Positions 8,804-20,597 are shown, numbered from the stretch's first letter. The stretch is DNA of 64,000 nt from Herbaspirillum sp. RTI4 (GCF_034313965.1 NZ_JAVIWQ010000002.1:3534001-3598000); one strand, 5' to 3'. Numbers and translations: made by a program. Notes: generated from the sequence alone by a model not told the origin.

Positions 8804-11644
8804 TTACATCGTGCGGGCGATTTCCTGCACTTCGAAAATCTCGAGCTGATCGCCGACCTGGATGTCGTTGAAGTTCTTGAGTGACAAACCGCATTCGAAG
8901 CCAGCTCGGACTTCTTTGGCGTCGTCCTTGAAGCGCTTGAGCGAATCCAGATCGCCGGTCCACAGCACAACATTGTCGCGCAGCAGGCGCACGGACGAAC
9001 CGCGACGCACCAGACCTTCGAGCACATAGCAACCGGCAATCGCGCCGACTTTGCTGACGAGGAACACTTGTCGGATTTCAACCAGACCCAGCGACTGTTC
9101 GCGCTTTTCAGGCGACAGCATGCCGGACATGGCGGCCCGCACTTCGTCTACCGCATCGTAAATGATGTTGTAGTAGCGGATGTCCACGCCATTGGCTTCG
9201 GCCAGCTTGCGGGCAGAGGCATCGGCCCGTGTGTTGAAGCCGATGATGACTGCCTTCGAGGCCACGGCCAGGTTGACGTCGGATTCGGTAATACCACCGA
9301 CTGCCGCATGCACCACCTGCACCCGCACTTCGCTGTTGGACAGCTTTTGCAAGGATTGAACCAGTGCTTCCTGCGAACCTTGCACGTCGGTCTTGACGAT
9401 CATTGGCAGGTTCTTGACTTCGCCTTCGGCCATTTGATCGAACATGTTTTCGAGCTTGGCGGCTTGTTGCTTGGCCAGCTTGACGTCGCGGAACTTGCCT
9501 TGACGGAACAGGCCGATTTCACGCGCTTTGCGCTCATCGGACATGACCAGAACTTCTTCACCGGCGACCGGCACTTCAGTCAGACCCTGAATTTCGACCG
9601 GAATCGATGGGCCAGCTTCAGTAATGCTCTTGCCATTTTCATCGAGCATCGCACGTACCCGGCCGAATGAGGAACCTGCCAGCACGACATCGCCGCGCTT
9701 GAGCGTACCCGACTGCACCAGAATAGTGGCGACCGGGCCGCGGCCCTTGTCCAGCTTGGCTTCAATCACCAGACCGCGTGCAGGCACGTTGATGGCCGAT
9801 GTCAGCTCCAGCACTTCCGCCTGCAACAGCACTTGTTCCAGCAGACTATCGATACCCTCACCGGTCTTGGCTGACACGCCGATGAATGGCGACTCTCCGC
9901 CGTATTCTTCAGGAACGACGCCTTCGGCAACCAGTTCCTGCTTAACGCGGTCCAGATTGCTGCCCGGCTTGTCGATCTTGTTGATCGCTACGACCAGCGG
10001 CACACCGCTGGCCTTGGCATGGGCAATCGCTTCCTTGGTTTGTGGCATCACGCCATCGTCGGCGGCAACCACCAGAATAACGATGTCGGTTGCCTTGGCG
10101 CCGCGGGCACGCATGGCCGTAAAGGCTTCATGGCCCGGCGTATCGAGGAAGGTGATCATGCCACCCGACGTTTCGACGTGATATGCGCCGATGTGCTGGG
10201 TAATGCCACCGGCTTCGCCGGAAGCAACCTTGGTACGACGAATGTAATCGAGCAGCGATGTTTTACCGTGATCGACGTGACCCATGACGGTGACGACCGG
10301 AGCGCGCGCCAGGACGATAGCGTCGACATGCTCAACACCCTCTTCCAGCAAGGCTTCAGGGTCATCGAGCTTGGCCGCGAATGCGCGGTGGCCCATTTCT
10401 TCGACCACGATCATGGCCGTTTCCTGGTCCAGCACCTGGTTGATGGTGACCATTTGGCCCAGTTTCATCAGATGCTTGATGACTTCGGATGCCTTGACCG
10501 ACATCTTGTGCGCAACTTCCGCTACGGTGATGGTTTCAGGAATATGCACATCCTTGACGACAGCTTCTGTCGGCGCCTGGAAATTGCTTTCGTGATCATC
10601 TTGTTGATTGCTGCGACGCCCCTTAGGGCCACCGCGCCAGCTATCACGCCCGCCGCCACTTGGGCCGCGTGCTTTCATGCCGGTGCCGCGTTTTTTCGCG
10701 TCATCCTGCCAGGTGGAGGAAACATTGGCCGACTTGATCGATTTCTTGTCGACGACAGGTTTCTTTTCGTCTTTCTTTTCGCCCGGCTTCTTGTCAGCCG
10801 GCTTGTGCAATGTGCCTTCAGCAGGCTTGGCAACCACCGGCGCGACGACTGGCTCCGGTGCTTTGATGACGCGCCGCGGCGCATTCATCATGGCCTTGAT
10901 CTGCGCAACTTCGTCAGCGACAGCCTTACGGGCACGTTCAGTTGCAACGACACGGTCAGCCGCTTCCTTGCTTGCCAGCTCGGTTTTTTTCTTGGCTTCT
11001 TCGGCAGCTGCACGCTTTTTCTCGGCTTCTGCCGGATCGGTCTGTTCAGGTGCTGCAACGGGAATCGCTGCGACGGCCTGCTCGGCAGCAACTTCTGCTT
11101 TCGCCGCCAGCTTGGCTTCACGCTCTGCCTGCTTGGCATGCTCTTCAGCTGCTTTGGCTTGAGCGATTTCTTCCGCTTCCAGCTGCGCCAGACGCTGCTG
11201 CTTCTCTCGCAGGTCGGCTTCCTGACGCGCGATCAATTCGACCTGACGCTGCGCTTCCGCTGCGCGCCGTTCGATTTCCGCCTGGTCGATCACAGGAACC
11301 GGCGCCTCTTCTTGCGCAGCAGCGGTTTCTTGCGGTGCCTCATCACGCTTGATGAACGTCCGCTTTTTGCGCACTTCCACTTGGATCGTGCGCGACTTTC
11401 CAGTAGCGTCAGCCTGCTTGATTTCGGTCGTTTCCTTGCGAGTCAGCGTAATTTTTTTCTTGTCGCTATCCGGTGCTGCGCCACGAACCCGCCGCAAATG
11501 CTCGAGCAGGCGATCCTTATCTTCTTTCGACAAGGCGTCGTCTTCAGAGCTTTTATCCACTCCTGCCGACTTCAATTGGGTCAACAGCAGATCCGCCGGC
11601 ATTTTCAGCTCGGTGGCAAATTGGGCTACATTGTTACTTGCCAT
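8804..11644 (-). CDS. infB: Translation initiation factor IF-2
   Basis: GTPase that brings initiator fMet-tRNA to the 30S subunit. 946 aa. Layout: IF2 N-terminal subdomain (1-50), a long charged Ala/Glu/Lys-rich linker (about 95-300), a Gly/Arg patch, a second IF2_N subdomain ([18 protein letters not shown]), the G domain near residue 455 ([30 protein letters not shown]), then domains II-IV ending in [12 protein letters not shown]. It is longer than the E. coli protein because of the linker, as is common in Burkholderiales. It starts 65 bp after nusA. Confidence 0.99.
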   Translation of the reverse strand: MASNNVAQFATELKMPADLLLTQLKSAGVDKSSEDDALSKEDKDRLLEHLRRVRGAAPDSDKKKITLTRKETTEIKQADATGKSRTIQVEVRKKRTFIKRDEAPQETAAAQEEAPVPVIDQAEIERRAAEAQRQVELIARQEADLREKQQRLAQLEAEEIAQAKAAEEHAKQAEREAKLAAKAEVAAEQAVAAIPVAAPEQTDPAEAEKKRAAAEEAKKKTELASKEAADRVVATERARKAVADEVAQIKAMMNAPRRVIKAPEPVVAPVVAKPAEGTLHKPADKKPGEKKDEKKPVVDKKSIKSANVSSTWQDDAKKRGTGMKARGPSGGGRDSWRGGPKGRRSNQQDDHESNFQAPTEAVVKDVHIPETITVAEVAHKMSVKASEVIKHLMKLGQMVTINQVLDQETAMIVVEEMGHRAFAAKLDDPEALLEEGVEHVDAIVLARAPVVTVMGHVDHGKTSLLDYIRRTKVASGEAGGITQHIGAYHVETSGGMITFLDTPGHEAFTAMRARGAKATDIVILVVAADDGVMPQTKEAIAHAKASGVPLVVAINKIDKPGSNLDRVKQELVAEGVVPEEYGGESPFIGVSAKTGEGIDSLLEQVLLQAEVLELTSAINVPARGLVIEAKLDKGRGPVATILVQSGTLKRGDVVLAGSSFGRVRAMLDENGKSITEAGPSIPVEIQGLTEVPVAGEEVLVMSDERKAREIGLFRQGKFRDVKLAKQQAAKLENMFDQMAEGEVKNLPMIVKTDVQGSQEALVQSLQKLSNSEVRVQVVHAAVGGITESDVNLAVASKAVIIGFNTRADASARKLAEANGVDIRYYNIIYDAVDEVRAAMSGMLSPEKREQSLGLVEIRQVFLVSKVGAIAGCYVLEGLVRRGSSVRLLRDNVVLWTGDLDSLKRFKDDAKEVRAGFECGLSLKNFNDIQVGDQLEIFEVQEIARTM

Positions 11645-11709
11645 TCAATCCTCTTTTCTATATTGCTCAGCAGATGCTACGGGCAGACGCTAAATACGCG
11701 CATTTCAGC

Positions 11710-13269
11710 TTATTTAGCTTCAGCAAGGCTCCATGCCCTGGCCTGCAATGCTTTCGCATGCTCATCGTATTTGGCGTCAATGAGTGTCATCTCATCATCC
11801 GTCACATCTGCAAATTCGTTTTCTCTCAGCTGACGTGCGCGATCTGCTGGCAATGCCAGAATCGCTGCGAATTCATCGTAGGCCAGCGCGATAAAAGCCT
11901 TCAGTGTCTTGATACCCGCCAGACCCAGCTTGCCGGCCATCACGCGCTCCATGCCCTCGAATTCGATCAGCGCCTCTTCCATGCCTTCGAGTCCCTCTTC
12001 CGAGGCAATCGCTTCACTGACCAGGGCATCGCGAGCGCGATTACGCAGTTCGTTGACGGTGTCTTCGTCGAAGGATTCGATTTCCAGCATTTCATTGATC
12101 GGCACGTAGGCGATCTCTTCCAGACTGGCGAAACCTTCTTCCACCAGAATATCGGCCACTTCCTGATCGACATCCAGTTTTGCCATGAACAAGGCGCGGA
12201 TCGCACCAGTTTCCACAGCGGATTTGTCAGCCGATTCTTCCGCAGTCATGATGTTGATCTGCCAGCCGGTCAGCTCTGCCGCCAGACGGACGTTTTGTCC
12301 GCCGCGGCCGATAGCGATGGCCAGATTTTCTTCATCCACCACGACATCCATGGCGTGCGTATCTTCATCGACCATAATCGACGACACATTCGCCGGCGCC
12401 AGTGCGCCGATAACAAACTGCGCCGGGTCTTCCGACCACAGGACGATATCGACACGCTCACCGCCGAGTTCGCCGGTCACTGCCTGCACGCGCGAACCGC
12501 GCATGCCGACACAGGTGCCGATAGGATCGATGCGTTTGTCTGCTGTATAGACGGCGATCTTGGCGCGAACGCCGGGATCGCGTGCTGCTGATTTAATGTC
12601 CAGCAGGCCTTGTTCGATTTCCGGGACTTCCAGCTCGAACAGCTTCATGATGAATTCAGGCGCGGTGCGCGACAGGATGACCTGTGGGCCACGAGCGTTG
12701 CGTTCTACGCGCAGAATATAAGCGCGGACGCGGTCGCCGATGCGCAGATTTTCTTTAGGGATAGTCTGGTCGCGTGGCAGGCGGGCTTCGATTTTGCCGG
12801 ATTCCACAATGGCATCGCCGCGTTCCATGCGCTTGATCGTGCCGGTGACCAATGAATCACCGCGCTCCAGGAAATCAGCCAGAATTTGTTCGCGCTCGGC
12901 GTCACGGATACGTTGCAGAACCACTTGCTTTGTATCTTGGGCGAAGCGGCGTCCGAAGTCGACCGATTCGATCGGCTCTTCGATGTATTCATCCACTTCG
13001 ATATCGGGGATTTGCTCTTTGGCTTCGAAATGCAGCACTTCCTGATCGGGCAGCTGCAAGCCGGCCTCATCTGGCACAACGTGCCAGCGGCGGAAAGATT
13101 CGAATCCGCCATCTTCACGATTGATCGTGACCCGGATGTCGACATCGCCTTCATAGCGTTTTTTGGTGGCCTGGGCGAGAGCGTGTTCGAGCGCGCCGAA
13201 AACGACATCCTGATCGACATTTTTTTCGCGCGCCAGCGCATCGACTAACAATAAAACTTCGCGGCTCAT
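11710..13269 (-). CDS. nusA: Transcription termination/antitermination factor NusA
   Basis: RNA polymerase-associated factor for pausing, termination and rRNA antitermination. 519 aa. Order: N-terminal polymerase-binding domain (1-130), S1 domain (about 135-200; [19 protein letters not shown]), KH1 and KH2 ([10 protein letters not shown] and [11 protein letters not shown]), and two C-terminal acidic helix-hairpin-helix repeats ([16 protein letters not shown] and a second copy ending [11 protein letters not shown]). The start codon overlaps the rimP stop by 4 bp (ATGA), indicating translational coupling. Confidence 0.98.
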   Translation of the reverse strand: MSREVLLLVDALAREKNVDQDVVFGALEHALAQATKKRYEGDVDIRVTINREDGGFESFRRWHVVPDEAGLQLPDQEVLHFEAKEQIPDIEVDEYIEEPIESVDFGRRFAQDTKQVVLQRIRDAEREQILADFLERGDSLVTGTIKRMERGDAIVESGKIEARLPRDQTIPKENLRIGDRVRAYILRVERNARGPQVILSRTAPEFIMKLFELEVPEIEQGLLDIKSAARDPGVRAKIAVYTADKRIDPIGTCVGMRGSRVQAVTGELGGERVDIVLWSEDPAQFVIGALAPANVSSIMVDEDTHAMDVVVDEENLAIAIGRGGQNVRLAAELTGWQINIMTAEESADKSAVETGAIRALFMAKLDVDQEVADILVEEGFASLEEIAYVPINEMLEIESFDEDTVNELRNRARDALVSEAIASEEGLEGMEEALIEFEGMERVMAGKLGLAGIKTLKAFIALAYDEFAAILALPADRARQLRENEFADVTDDEMTLIDAKYDEHAKALQARAWSLAEAK

Positions 13270-13754
13270 GCTTTGCGGCTCCTAAAATTCACTTGCGGCA
13301 CCAGACGTGCCTTATCCACATCGGCGAGCGCAAAATCCAGCACCGCTACCGACCCATCGTTTGCTTCGAATTCCAGTTTTAGTACTTCACCATCCGGTGC
13401 GCGCAACAAACCTTGGAAAGATTTGCGATGCGCCGTACCCGGCATCGGCACCCGCAGTTTGATCAGGGCTTCCTGATCAACGAAACGCTGGAAATCAGCC
13501 AGCTTTTTCAGCGGCCTATCCAGTCCGGGGGACGATACTTCCAGCCGTTCGTAGACGACATTTTCTACCGTAAATACATGCAGTAACTGATGCGTGACTT
13601 TTTCGCAGTCTTCGACGGTGATTGCACCCTGATCCGCGCGCTCGGGCGGGAAGTCGATGTACACGCGCAGCATGCCGTGCGCGGCTTTTTCAAAGTCCAC
13701 CAATTCGTAACCCATGCCCGTCAGGGTTGTCTCTATCATTTCCTGCAATTGCAA
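13266..13754 (-). CDS. rimP: Ribosome maturation factor RimP
   Basis: Needed for 30S subunit maturation; first gene of the rimP-nusA-infB-rbfA-truB transcription unit. The core [20 protein letters not shown] and the later [11 protein letters not shown] motif are characteristic. The start is ambiguous: I chose the TTG at 13754, because GGAG lies 6 nt upstream and it gives the usual N-terminus ([10 protein letters not shown]). The frame is open further to 13811 (181 aa), with an ATG at 13772, neither with a good ribosome binding site. Confidence 0.95.
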   Translation of the reverse strand: MQLQEMIETTLTGMGYELVDFEKAAHGMLRVYIDFPPERADQGAITVEDCEKVTHQLLHVFTVENVVYERLEVSSPGLDRPLKKLADFQRFVDQEALIKLRVPMPGTAHRKSFQGLLRAPDGEVLKLEFEANDGSVAVLDFALADVDKARLVPQVNFRSRKA

Positions 13755-13898
13755 ATCGGTCTCCGTCGGCATCCACGGATGCCATTCATACGTTTGAACA
13801 GTGCGCTGCATACACCGGCAATGCCATCGGGCGACGAGTCACCTTTATTACTTGTACTACTTCAATGGACATCTTGCCGTCATGCACAAATGGTTCAG

Positions 13899-13923
13899 CA
13901 AAAAAAAATGGGCATCTGCCCAT
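13899..13923 (-). terminator. Rho-independent terminator after rluB
   Basis: ATGGGCA and TGCCCAT form a 7-bp stem with a TC loop centre, followed on the minus strand by a run of T residues (A-run from 13899). It separates the scpB-rluB transcript from the rimP-nusA-infB unit, whose promoter must lie between here and 13754. Confidence 0.75.
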
Positions 13924-14107
13924 CTTTCTAATCGTTAATCAAATACAAGCAGATCGACTTGTATTTTTTGCTGAGCCACGCGGTTAACTCCGGCATTGTA
14001 ACTGAATAACACCTTCACCGCAAATCAGCCGTATTAACGACTTCTTACCGGAGCAACCCTGAGGGACCAACCGCTACACAACAACGACACGATTAGTCCG
14101 TCGAGAC

Positions 14108-16255
14108 TCAGCCGCGCGTGCGCCGACGCGGCATACCGTTCTGTCCTTGACCCTGCCCTTGCCCTTGTGGCTTTGCTTGCCCCATGGGACTACGCGGACG
14201 CGATTGACGGCGCTGACCAGCGTCAGGAAACCCGAGAGCTGTCTGCAATGGATCAGGTTGCCGGGAGCGTGGCTTTCCTTGCCCCTGACCGCCGCCATCA
14301 GGATTGCTGCCGCCCTGCCATTGGCTGCGACGCGGCGCGCCTTGCGCTGCGCCGGCATACGAACCCTGTCCCTGCGGTTTGCCACGGCCGCCGCCATTAC
14401 CGGCATATCCACCGCCATTGGCATTGCCGCCGCTGACGTTGCCATTCACATTGCCGTTGACGTTCCCGTTGCTATTGCCGTAACTGTTGCCATTACCATA
14501 ACCAGCGCTGTTGCCATTGCCGGTGCTGTTGCCGTTACCACGACGATTACCGTTGTCATCGCCATAACGACCGCCGCCCTGCTTTTTGCCCGGAGCTTTA
14601 CCATCGGGTACTATTTTTTCCAGGCCACTCACGGCAAGCAAATCACGCACAGCGTTTTCTTCCAGCTCTTCCCAACGGCCGCGTTTCAGGCCGCTCGGCA
14701 AGGTCATGGCACCGTAACGGGTACGGATCAGACGTGAAACCGTCAAACCAACCGCCTCAAACATCCGGCGCACTTCACGATTACGACCTTCGCCGATGAT
14801 GACGCGATACCACTTATTAACGCCTTCACCACCGCCGTCAGAAATTTTTGAAAACTGCGCCGTGCCGTCATCCAGTTCGACGCCATTCAACAGTTTCTGG
14901 CGCATGCCCTCTTCCAGCTCGCCCAAGGTACGGACGGCATATTCACGATCAATGCCGTAGCGCGGGTGCATCAGACGGTTAGCCAGATCGCCGGAGGTTG
15001 TAAACAACAGCAAACCTTCGGTGTTGAAATCCAGACGTCCCACGGCCAGCCACTTTCCGACTTTCATGGTCGGCAAGCGCTCGAATACCGAGGAGCGGCC
15101 TTCAGGGTCGTTATGACTGACAATTTCACCGGCCGGCTTGTGGTACATCAATACGCGCGGCGGGCGCTTGCTGACTTTACGATGCAACAGCTTGCCATTG
15201 ATACGGACCTGGTCAGCCGGCAGAATCCGCTGACCGATGTGAGCAGGCTCGCCATTGACCGAGACGCGGCCGGCAATAATCAGTTCTTCCATATCGCGCC
15301 GTGATCCGAGACCGACTTCCGCCAGCACTTTGTGCAGTTTTGGCGCGTCATCATCGGCGATCAGATCACGCTGACCATTTTTACCGCGACGTTCATGCTG
15401 TGGACGATTGCCCGGGCCGCCTTCTTCTGCGGAACTATCGAAAGCCTCCGAGGTGACGTAGGAAAAAATATCTTCGGCCGCATTGCCATTGTTGCGCGCA
15501 CCGAGTTGCGGCGCTTTGGTCTTGCCCTGGCCTTTGACGAAAGGCTTTTTACCTTTGGGATTCTGACGTTGCCGATCTTGTCCTTGCTTGCGTGATTCAG
15601 CAATCGCGTTGTCGGCGACGGGAATAGGCGCATTGGGCATTGCATCGAAGCTCATCATTTCAGTCTGATGCGGTGCCGGTGGAACTGTACCCTCGCCGGC
15701 TGCCTCGGCTGCCCGTTGAGCGATCCGATTGTTACGCATGGCGCGGGGGCCACGTACGCCGCGGCGCGGTGTTTTGTCACGGGGGGCTTCCGCACCCGGG
15801 GTATCGAACAGTTGTGGCGCGGACGATGTCGGCTCGCTACTGACGGTCACGACGACCACCGGACGCGGGGCTGTCAATATTTTCTGCACCGGAGCCTCCA
15901 CGACCACGGCAGCTGCGGCTTCGGCGACGATCACTGGTTTGGCGCGTGGCTTGGGTTTCGCTTTGATCACCGGTACGGGCGCCGACACGGCGTCTGCAGT
16001 AACAGGCAATGCGGCCTCGGTCGCCAGTTCCTTAACTACCTTGGCCCGTGAAGCCCGCTTCTTCGGTGCCGGCTTTTCTGCCGTCTCGGCGGATGCGGTC
16101 TCAGTCGTCTTGAGCGGCAATGCCGTTGCTTCATCAGCAACTTTCTTGGCCCGCTTCTTGATCGGTTTGACCGTTTCCGTCGTAGTGACGACGTCATTAG
16201 CGGCGCCTGTAGTCGGCTGGGCAGTTGAGGTGTCGGGAGAGCTAGTTGGTTTCAT
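14108..16255 (-). CDS. rluB: 23S rRNA pseudouridine(2605) synthase RluB, with long low-complexity tails
   Basis: Pseudouridine synthase of the RsuA/RluB family. 715 aa from the ATG at 16255, which overlaps the scpB stop by 14 bp. The enzyme core is ordinary: S4 domain ([20 protein letters not shown], about 310-375) and catalytic region with [15 protein letters not shown] (Asp in GRLD) and [14 protein letters not shown]. What is odd is the tails. About 300 residues of Ala/Lys/Pro-rich sequence precede the S4 domain, and about 140 residues of Gly/Asn repeats ([13 protein letters not shown]) then Gln/Gly/Arg follow the core. E. coli RluB is about 290 aa. The tails are probably disordered and RNA-binding; extended forms occur in Burkholderiales. 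Confidence 0.95.
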   Translation of the reverse strand: MKPTSSPDTSTAQPTTGAANDVVTTTETVKPIKKRAKKVADEATALPLKTTETASAETAEKPAPKKRASRAKVVKELATEAALPVTADAVSAPVPVIKAKPKPRAKPVIVAEAAAAVVVEAPVQKILTAPRPVVVVTVSSEPTSSAPQLFDTPGAEAPRDKTPRRGVRGPRAMRNNRIAQRAAEAAGEGTVPPAPHQTEMMSFDAMPNAPIPVADNAIAESRKQGQDRQRQNPKGKKPFVKGQGKTKAPQLGARNNGNAAEDIFSYVTSEAFDSSAEEGGPGNRPQHERRGKNGQRDLIADDDAPKLHKVLAEVGLGSRRDMEELIIAGRVSVNGEPAHIGQRILPADQVRINGKLLHRKVSKRPPRVLMYHKPAGEIVSHNDPEGRSSVFERLPTMKVGKWLAVGRLDFNTEGLLLFTTSGDLANRLMHPRYGIDREYAVRTLGELEEGMRQKLLNGVELDDGTAQFSKISDGGGEGVNKWYRVIIGEGRNREVRRMFEAVGLTVSRLIRTRYGAMTLPSGLKRGRWEELEENAVRDLLAVSGLEKIVPDGKAPGKKQGGGRYGDDNGNRRGNGNSTGNGNSAGYGNGNSYGNSNGNVNGNVNGNVSGGNANGGGYAGNGGGRGKPQGQGSYAGAAQGAPRRSQWQGGSNPDGGGQGQGKPRSRQPDPLQTALGFPDAGQRRQSRPRSPMGQAKPQGQGQGQGQNGMPRRRTRG

Positions 16256-17210
16256 TATCAGTATCGTGTTTGTTCTGAGTTGCCAAGGACGTAGCAACGG
16301 GCGCGGTCTCTGCAACTGGTTCGTGGAAAGAAAGCGCCGGGGTCATTTCGCCGCTTGCCGTGAATGGCGACGGTGTTTGCGGCGACGCTGCCTGAGTCTT
16401 GGTGGATATCTTGCTTGGTATCTCGGGGGCTTCGGTATTGCCGGCAGCATGCGCGCTACCGTCGGCATCATTGCCGGTTTCGAGCGCATCCGGCACTACA
16501 TCGTTCTCTATATTCTTGATTGTCGGCTCAGCTGGCTCGCCGGCGTCTACCGGCTCAAACAGCGTTTCGACCGCAGGAGCCGGCTCCTCGTCGAATTCCG
16601 CCGTAATCAAATCAGCTTGTGGATTCTGTTGCAAAGCTTCTAAATGCGCAGCTCTGCCGGCATCGTCGGCATCCTGACCGCCAATGGCCTGCAGCGGCGG
16701 CAATTGCTCCAGCGAAGTCAGGCCCAGATCGTCCAGAAAGCGACGGGTGGTCGCAAACAGGGCTGGTCGGCCCGGCACGTCGCGGTGGCCAATGGATTCT
16801 ATCCAGCTGCGCTCTTCCAGCAATTTAATCGTCTGGGTGCTGACGGTCACGCCCCGGATTTCCTCAATATCACCGCGCGTGACCGGCTGGCGGTAGGCAA
16901 TGATGGCAAGTGTTTCCAGCGTGGCACGCGTGTATTTTTGTGGCTTCTCAGGATTGAGCCGCTCCAGGTACATTTTCATCCCGGGCCGGCTTTGAAAGCG
17001 CCAGCCGGTCGACAAACGGACGATTTCCAGACCTTTGTCTGCCCAGTCCGCCGCCAACTCCTCAAGCATTTGCTTGATGGTATCGGTGTTGATTTCACAT
17101 TCCGCTTCGTCGCTTGCTGCATAGAGCGTTTTCAAGTCGTTGATCGACAGGGGCTCATGGGTGCATAGCAAGGCGGTTTCGAGGACTTTCTTAGCCTCAA
17201 CAATATTCAT
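16242..17210 (-). CDS. scpB: Segregation and condensation protein B
   Basis: Winged-helix subunit of the SMC-ScpA-ScpB condensin. 322 aa from the ATG at 17210 ([20 protein letters not shown]), the family N-terminus; the frame extends 17 codons further upstream without family similarity. Residues 1-185 are the ScpB core ([46 protein letters not shown]). The last 130 residues are acidic and Ala/Pro/Thr-rich, an added tail. scpA is not adjacent here: a 513-bp gap and an unrelated signalling gene lie upstream. Confidence 0.96.
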   Translation of the reverse strand: MNIVEAKKVLETALLCTHEPLSINDLKTLYAASDEAECEINTDTIKQMLEELAADWADKGLEIVRLSTGWRFQSRPGMKMYLERLNPEKPQKYTRATLETLAIIAYRQPVTRGDIEEIRGVTVSTQTIKLLEERSWIESIGHRDVPGRPALFATTRRFLDDLGLTSLEQLPPLQAIGGQDADDAGRAAHLEALQQNPQADLITAEFDEEPAPAVETLFEPVDAGEPAEPTIKNIENDVVPDALETGNDADGSAHAAGNTEAPEIPSKISTKTQAASPQTPSPFTASGEMTPALSFHEPVAETAPVATSLATQNKHDTDNETN

Positions 17211-17723
17211 GTACGACTCTTGTGCGACTGATTTAATAAAAGTTTGCAGTACGAGTTGCAAAACTATGCGTGGAATGTGCGCCGAATCAGGTCATCCTGC
17301 GGCAAGTCGGGGTGCTGCCGGTTTGCCCGACACGTCGCCGGGTAAGCGCCGGATTATCTGGCAAGTGCAAGGCACCATCGATTTACTGCTGCTTTCCGTC
17401 GCCCTGGTTCGAAGAGGTTTGTGATGGGGCGGGAATAAAATGACTTGGTGCAGGCGCTGAGCAATACTGCCGGCTCTTTCGCCACGTTATGACAGCCGGG
17501 ACTCGCTCAATGAAGGGTAATGCATCGATACTGCTCTGTGCATTCCGTCCGATAGCAGCAACAGCCTGAGTGCTGTGGGGCGATGTCGTAACGTATGGGC
17601 AAGCAGTGTAGCACAAACCATACAGTGATTTGCCCCCGTTGTTTCTTGTTCACAGTGAGAGGGCCGTGACAGCGCGGCCTCAGTCACAAAGTGGCGAGCG
17701 GGGGATGGCTGTGGCGACACGCA
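17211..17723. other. Intergenic, no gene seen
   Basis: About 510 bp between scpB and the GGDEF/EAL gene, both on the minus strand. Two short minus-strand ORFs (17383-17616, 17487-17720) overlap each other in different frames and have no protein-like character. I see no scpA remnant, terminator or recognisable promoter. Confidence 0.6.
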
Positions 17724-19880
17724 TTAGCTCGCCTGAAGCAGCCGCAGAAATTCTTCCGCCGGCATCGGTTTACCGAATAAGTAGCCCTGTACGGCATCGC
17801 AGCCGTTTTCTCTCAGAAACTGCTCCTGTCCTGTCGTTTCCACCCCTTCCGCAATCACCTTCAGGTTCAGCGTGTGGGCCAGGGAAATGATGGCTTTGAC
17901 GATCGCGGCGCTGTCCAGATCGTTGCTGATTTCACGGACAAATGACTGGTCGATTTTCAGCGTATCGACCGGGAAACGGCGCAGGTAGCTCAGACTGGAA
18001 TAGCCGGTACCGAAATCATCGACCGATATCTGTAAGCCCAGCGCTTTTAAGGTGTTCAGGCTGGCGATGGTTTTTTCGGCATCTTTCATCACCACGTTTT
18101 CGGTCAGCTCCAGTTCCAGCCAGCCGGCATCCAGTCCGGTTTCGGACAACACTTGCGCCACCACCGTGGCCAGATCGTGATTGAGTTGGTGCGGCGACAA
18201 GTTAACCGCCATAGAAACCGGTGACAGGCCGGCATCTTGCCACGCCTTGTTTTGCGCACAAGCGGTTCGCAGCACCCACTCGCCAATAGGAACAATCAAG
18301 CCCGCTTCTTCTGCTAAAGGAATGAATTTCCCCGGCGCAATCATGCCCTGTACCGGATCGTGCCAACGGATCAATGCTTCCGCGCCAATCAAGCTGCCAT
18401 CGGCGAGGCTGATTTTCGGCTGGTAATACAGCTCAAATTCCTGCAGCTCCAAAGCGCGACGCAAGCTAACCAGCATTTGCAACCGGTCGTCCCCCTGAAC
18501 ATCCATGCTTTGGGAAAAATACTGGAAATTATTCCGGCCATCCTCTTTCGCCCTATACATGGCGGAATCGGCATTTTTAAGCAGACTTTCGACATCGCGG
18601 CCATCTACCGGGTACAGGCTCACGCCAATGCTACAGGTCACATGAAATTCTTTTTCCCTTATCATCCAGGGCCGCGCCACCACGTCCAATATGCGCTGCA
18701 TGACTTCGGTGACGCTGGCCTGATCCTGCTGCCCCGGCAAGACCAGAACGAATTCATCCCCGCCCTGCCGCGCCACCATGTCCGTTTCCCGTACGCAAGA
18801 GCTCAGTCGTTGCGCCACGGTCCTCAGCAACTCATCTCCTACCTGATGACCAAGACTGTCGTTAATCAGCTTGAATTGATCCAGATCGACGAACACGACG
18901 GCAACAATCGAGTCACTTTCCTGCGCAGACTGCATCGACTGTTGTAAATGGCTGTTAAGCATGGCGCGATTGGGCAAGCCGGTCAGCACATCGTGTGTGG
19001 CCTGATGCCGCATTTCCGCTTCGTGCGATTTGCGTTTGGTGATATCTTCGACCGTTCCCTCGTAAAACTGAAGCTTGCCGATGGAATCCGTCACCGTGCG
19101 CGCATTTTCCGAAATCCAGATAATTTCTCCGTCGCGGCGGTAAATGCGGGACTCGAAATTGGTCACCGACCCATGCTGCGCCATCAGGCGCATAAACTCG
19201 GCGCGCCGCTGCGGATCGACATAGAGTTGCTGCCGAATATCACTCAAGCCGAGGATCAGTTTTTCCGGCGAGGCGTATCCATAGATCCTTGCCAGCGCGG
19301 GATTCACCGCCAGGTAGCTACCATCCATGGTCGACTGGAACACGCCTTCGATGGCATTTTCAAAGATGCTGCGATAGCGTCGTTCGGCTTCCCGCAAGGC
19401 GACTTCGGCCTGCTTGCGTTCGGTAATGTCTTGTATGAAACCTTCCAGGGCCTGCAACTCGTCCTTATCGCTGAAAATGCCGACACCGCGTTCCCACACC
19501 CAGCGGATTTCACCGTCGGCACGCACGATGCGATATTCGATTTCAAACCGGTTTTTCTTTGCTGTTTCAACACCTATGCGTTTGCGCACCCACAAACGAT
19601 CTTCGGGATGGGTGATGCTTTCCAGCGAGGCACGTCCTTCATCCATGAAATCTTCGCGCTGAAAACCTGTCAGCTTGACGCAGCCTTCGCTGATGAATTC
19701 GATGCTCCATTGCGCATCGTCACGACAACGGTAAACCATGCCATCCAGATTGGAGAGCATGGTTTCCAGCATCCTCGAGGTAAATCCACCGATTACGCCG
19801 ACCTTGCTCGTTTCAATCGAATTGCGGGGTACCAATTGCATCCGGGGAAAACCCTTTTTCTGATTGTTTGTATTGAGCAT
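17724..19880 (-). CDS. PAS-PAS-GGDEF-EAL c-di-GMP turnover protein
   Basis: Cytoplasmic cyclic-di-GMP signalling protein of 718 aa, with no membrane segment. PAS/PAC 1 at about 35-155 (ends GFIQDITERKQAE), PAS/PAC 2 at about 160-290 (ends GTVEDITKRKSHE), GGDEF at about 295-455 with an intact GGDEF signature (RQGGDEFVLVL), and EAL at about 470-715 with an intact EAL signature (GAEALIRW), plus the DDFGTGYSSLSYL and EGVETTGQE motifs. Both catalytic signatures are present, so it could make and degrade c-di-GMP; which dominates cannot be read from sequence. It stands alone, with no co-transcribed receptor or kinase. Confidence 0.95.
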   Translation of the reverse strand: MLNTNNQKKGFPRMQLVPRNSIETSKVGVIGGFTSRMLETMLSNLDGMVYRCRDDAQWSIEFISEGCVKLTGFQREDFMDEGRASLESITHPEDRLWVRKRIGVETAKKNRFEIEYRIVRADGEIRWVWERGVGIFSDKDELQALEGFIQDITERKQAEVALREAERRYRSIFENAIEGVFQSTMDGSYLAVNPALARIYGYASPEKLILGLSDIRQQLYVDPQRRAEFMRLMAQHGSVTNFESRIYRRDGEIIWISENARTVTDSIGKLQFYEGTVEDITKRKSHEAEMRHQATHDVLTGLPNRAMLNSHLQQSMQSAQESDSIVAVVFVDLDQFKLINDSLGHQVGDELLRTVAQRLSSCVRETDMVARQGGDEFVLVLPGQQDQASVTEVMQRILDVVARPWMIREKEFHVTCSIGVSLYPVDGRDVESLLKNADSAMYRAKEDGRNNFQYFSQSMDVQGDDRLQMLVSLRRALELQEFELYYQPKISLADGSLIGAEALIRWHDPVQGMIAPGKFIPLAEEAGLIVPIGEWVLRTACAQNKAWQDAGLSPVSMAVNLSPHQLNHDLATVVAQVLSETGLDAGWLELELTENVVMKDAEKTIASLNTLKALGLQISVDDFGTGYSSLSYLRRFPVDTLKIDQSFVREISNDLDSAAIVKAIISLAHTLNLKVIAEGVETTGQEQFLRENGCDAVQGYLFGKPMPAEEFLRLLQAS

Positions 19881-20044
19881 ATTCCCGACACCTTCTCGAC
19901 ATTGCCAGAAAACTGAAGATCCACTCCTCTGATAAGCAATATCAGTGCCATTGAATCAAGAGGGCTGGAGGGATCTCTGACTGCATAAGCCTGGTGCAGA
20001 ATTCCGGCATCCGGATTGAAGGGCTCTTTGCGCGAGCAGTCGGC

Positions 20045-20070
20045 AAAAAAAAACCGCCAGCAAGGCGGTT
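20045..20070 (-). terminator. Rho-independent terminator after the tusA-like gene
   Basis: AACCGCC and GGCGGTT form a 7-bp stem with a 5-nt loop (AGCAA), followed on the minus strand by nine T residues. It lies downstream of the 20226-20459 gene. Confidence 0.85.
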
Positions 20071-20118
20071 GTTTTCATGACAACAAATTCTGATTCATCC
20101 GGGAGGCAGTCGACTCAT

Positions 20119-20188
20119 GTTCATCGACTGATGCTCATCGAATCATGTTCATCGACTGATATTCATCGACTGATATTCATCGACTCAT
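20119..20188. repeat. 14-bp tandem repeat, five units
   Basis: Five consecutive 14-bp units of the type GTTCATCGACTGAT, with up to four substitutions between units; a partial unit precedes them (20108-20118). It lies between the tusA-like gene and its terminator. No spacers separate the units, so it is a minisatellite and not CRISPR. Confidence 0.9.
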
Positions 20189-20225
20189 GCTCGGCGAGCG
20201 TTGCCTTACCAATAAAAATGCGGTT

Positions 20226-20459
20226 TTATTTACGTTTCATGAAAAAAATAAACTCACTATTTTCTTCGGTCTGCGACAGTAAGTCGTTACCCGTCTGACG
20301 GGCAAAAGCCTGAAAATCGCGCACTGAGCCGGTATCTGTCGCCAGCACCCTCAGCACTTCACCGCTAGTCATGTCGGCCAAGGCTTTTTTCGTCTTCAGA
20401 ATTGGCAACGGGCAATGTAATCCGCGCGCATCGAGTTCTCTGTTGAATGCAATGATCAT
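20226..20459 (-). CDS. TusA/SirA family sulfurtransferase-like protein
   Basis: Small 77-aa protein of the TusA (SirA/YedF/YeeD) family, which carries persulfide sulfur on a conserved Cys. It has LDARGLHCPLPILKTKKAL with the CPxP motif (Cys16) at the family position, then the alpha/beta core ending FIFFMKRK. Context gives no hint of partner (no tusBCDE nearby). It could act in tRNA thiolation, molybdenum cofactor or sulfur trafficking; orthology to TusA itself is not shown. Confidence 0.93.
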   Translation of the reverse strand: MIIAFNRELDARGLHCPLPILKTKKALADMTSGEVLRVLATDTGSVRDFQAFARQTGNDLLSQTEENSEFIFFMKRK

Positions 20460-20597
20460 GCTTGATTCTGAAGTGAAGTAAGGAAGTCTTAAATTCTACT
20501 GCAAAGCACGCTAATCTGGTGCATTGCAGCAGATGGTGTTGTATTTCTCGCCAGAAAATGCACCAAAAGGAATATATTTCCCCTTTTGTTTGCATTC

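Noticed and set aside
20119..20188. CRISPR-like array
   Set aside because: Units are directly adjacent without spacers and drift in sequence; no cas genes are present. The same holds for 39704-39820.
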